The notes under the pieces were generated by a model that saw only the letters and a program-made list of their open reading frames with translations, was not told the origin of the DNA and ran no database searches. Shown here piece after piece: positions 5,857 through 6,335 of a stretch of DNA of 6,335 nt. Source of the stretch: Proteobacteria bacterium UBA7821 (GTDB lineage: Bacteria; Pseudomonadota; Gammaproteobacteria; Comchoanobacterales; Comchoanobacteraceae); contig DLBP01000090.1 of the NCBI GenBank assembly GCA_002480165.1, positions 1 to 6,335 of the forward strand, read 5' to 3'. The stretch's first letter is position 1, and each line of letters opens with the position of its first letter. The position numbers were made by a program, and so were the translations under genes.

Positions 5857-6335
5857 ATGGTAAACAATCAAGTTAACACTGCAAGAAACGAAACGAATCC
5901 GGCACCAGCAGGAGCAGAATCACCGCAAAATCTGACCGCAGATACATCAACAAGCACGAATGTAACAAAAAGTAGTGACAGCAGAGTTTGCACTATCAAC
6001 GGTGGAACAACATTTGTTAGAAGCGGCGCTGGCTCTCTTCTTGTAGGAACAACAGGCCTGGCCTTCGCAGGTATTGGAGGCGCATCATATGTGGCCACTG
6101 TACCAACCCAGATCTCTTACAACCTAATCCGCTTCTCAGCAACTGGATTTTTTAACACTGGCGCTATGGCAGTGAATAGAGCATTTTCGACAAATTACAG
6201 AGAAGATTCAGAAACTTCGTTCAGCTACCTCACAAAGACTGGAGTAATCGGAACAAGTAACACTCTCGTTTCGAGCGGAAGAACGAGACTCGCTAGTCTA
6301 TTTACACCACGAGCAGAAGCACCAGCAGAAGCAGC
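5857..6335 (+). CDS. Unrecognised protein with hydrophobic Gly/Ala segment, 5' part only
   Basis: The frame is open from the ATG at 5857 to the window edge (159 complete codons plus two bases, no stop). I do not recognise the family. Residues 1-45 are hydrophilic and rich in Thr, Ser and Asn, with a PAPAGAESP stretch at 15-23 and one Cys at 45; this is not a classical signal peptide. Residues 57-82 (from GAGSLLVGTTGLAFAGIGG to ATV) are a small-residue-rich hydrophobic segment long enough to cross a membrane. Residues 84-110 are mildly hydrophobic, with two Arg/Asn-broken stretches (ISYNLIRF, TGFFNTGAMAV). A polar Ser/Thr-rich part follows, and the visible end PRAEAPAEA starts an Ala-Glu-Ala-Pro-like repeat. 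No catalytic motif is visible. The strong Shine-Dalgarno and long open frame support a real gene. It is transcribed divergently from gyrA. A membrane-associated or exported protein is conceivable; any function is inference. Confidence 0.75.
   Translation, partial: MVNNQVNTARNETNPAPAGAESPQNLTADTSTSTNVTKSSDSRVCTINGGTTFVRSGAGSLLVGTTGLAFAGIGGASYVATVPTQISYNLIRFSATGFFNTGAMAVNRAFSTNYREDSETSFSYLTKTGVIGTSNTLVSSGRTRLASLFTPRAEAPAEA

Noticed and set aside
5868..6098. Minus-strand 76-codon frame opposite the right-edge ORF
   Set aside because: Shadow of the plus-strand frame, which has the strong ribosome site; the antisense product is low-complexity and has no supporting start context.
1..6335. CRISPR array, tRNA/rRNA genes, insertion sequence or defence-system genes
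   Set aside because: No regularly spaced direct repeats, cloverleaf segments, transposase motifs or terminal inverted repeats were seen by eye on either strand.

Overview
The window carries a compact minus-strand housekeeping cluster, gyrA - cmk - rpsA (5624 down to 625). It is flanked on the left by the 3' part of a plus-strand HSL-type alpha/beta hydrolase and on the right by the 5' part of a plus-strand gene that I do not recognise. GyrA (GyrA box, pinwheel C-terminal domain), Cmk (about 226 aa) and a six-domain ribosomal protein S1 of about 562 aa are closest to gammaproteobacterial types as I remember those sequences. The DNA is moderately AT-leaning by eye (not counted). I cannot name the genus.

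Layout: 1-624, partial hydrolase (+) with an intact Ser/Asp/His triad. 625-2313, rpsA (-), whose stop codon directly abuts the hydrolase stop within one 8-bp palindrome. 2314-2425, rpsA leader with a strong predicted hairpin, fed by a sigma70-like promoter that reaches into the end of cmk. 2426-3106, cmk (-), overlapping the end of gyrA by 14 nt. 3093-5624, gyrA (-), with a GTG start, a good Shine-Dalgarno and its own TATAAT promoter. 5625-5856, a 232-nt divergent intergenic region. 5857-6335, the 5' end of an unrecognised ORF (+) with a good Shine-Dalgarno, an S/T/N-rich head, a Gly/Ala-rich hydrophobic segment and the beginning of an Ala-Glu-Ala-Pro-like repeat; it runs off the window.

How the genes fit: gyrase A-subunit, CMP/dCMP kinase (nucleotide supply) and ribosomal protein S1 (mRNA recruitment) are growth-linked core functions. 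cmk is probably translationally coupled to gyrA. rpsA is probably read both from upstream and from its own promoter, with a structured leader suited to autogenous control. In many gammaproteobacteria serC, pheA/hisC or tyrA, and aroA lie between gyrA and cmk, and ihfB follows rpsA; none of these is here. That could mean gene loss in a lineage with a reduced or host-dependent genome, or relocation of those genes; this window cannot distinguish the two. The most novel item is the right-edge ORF. I see no phage, CRISPR, toxin-antitoxin or transposon signature.
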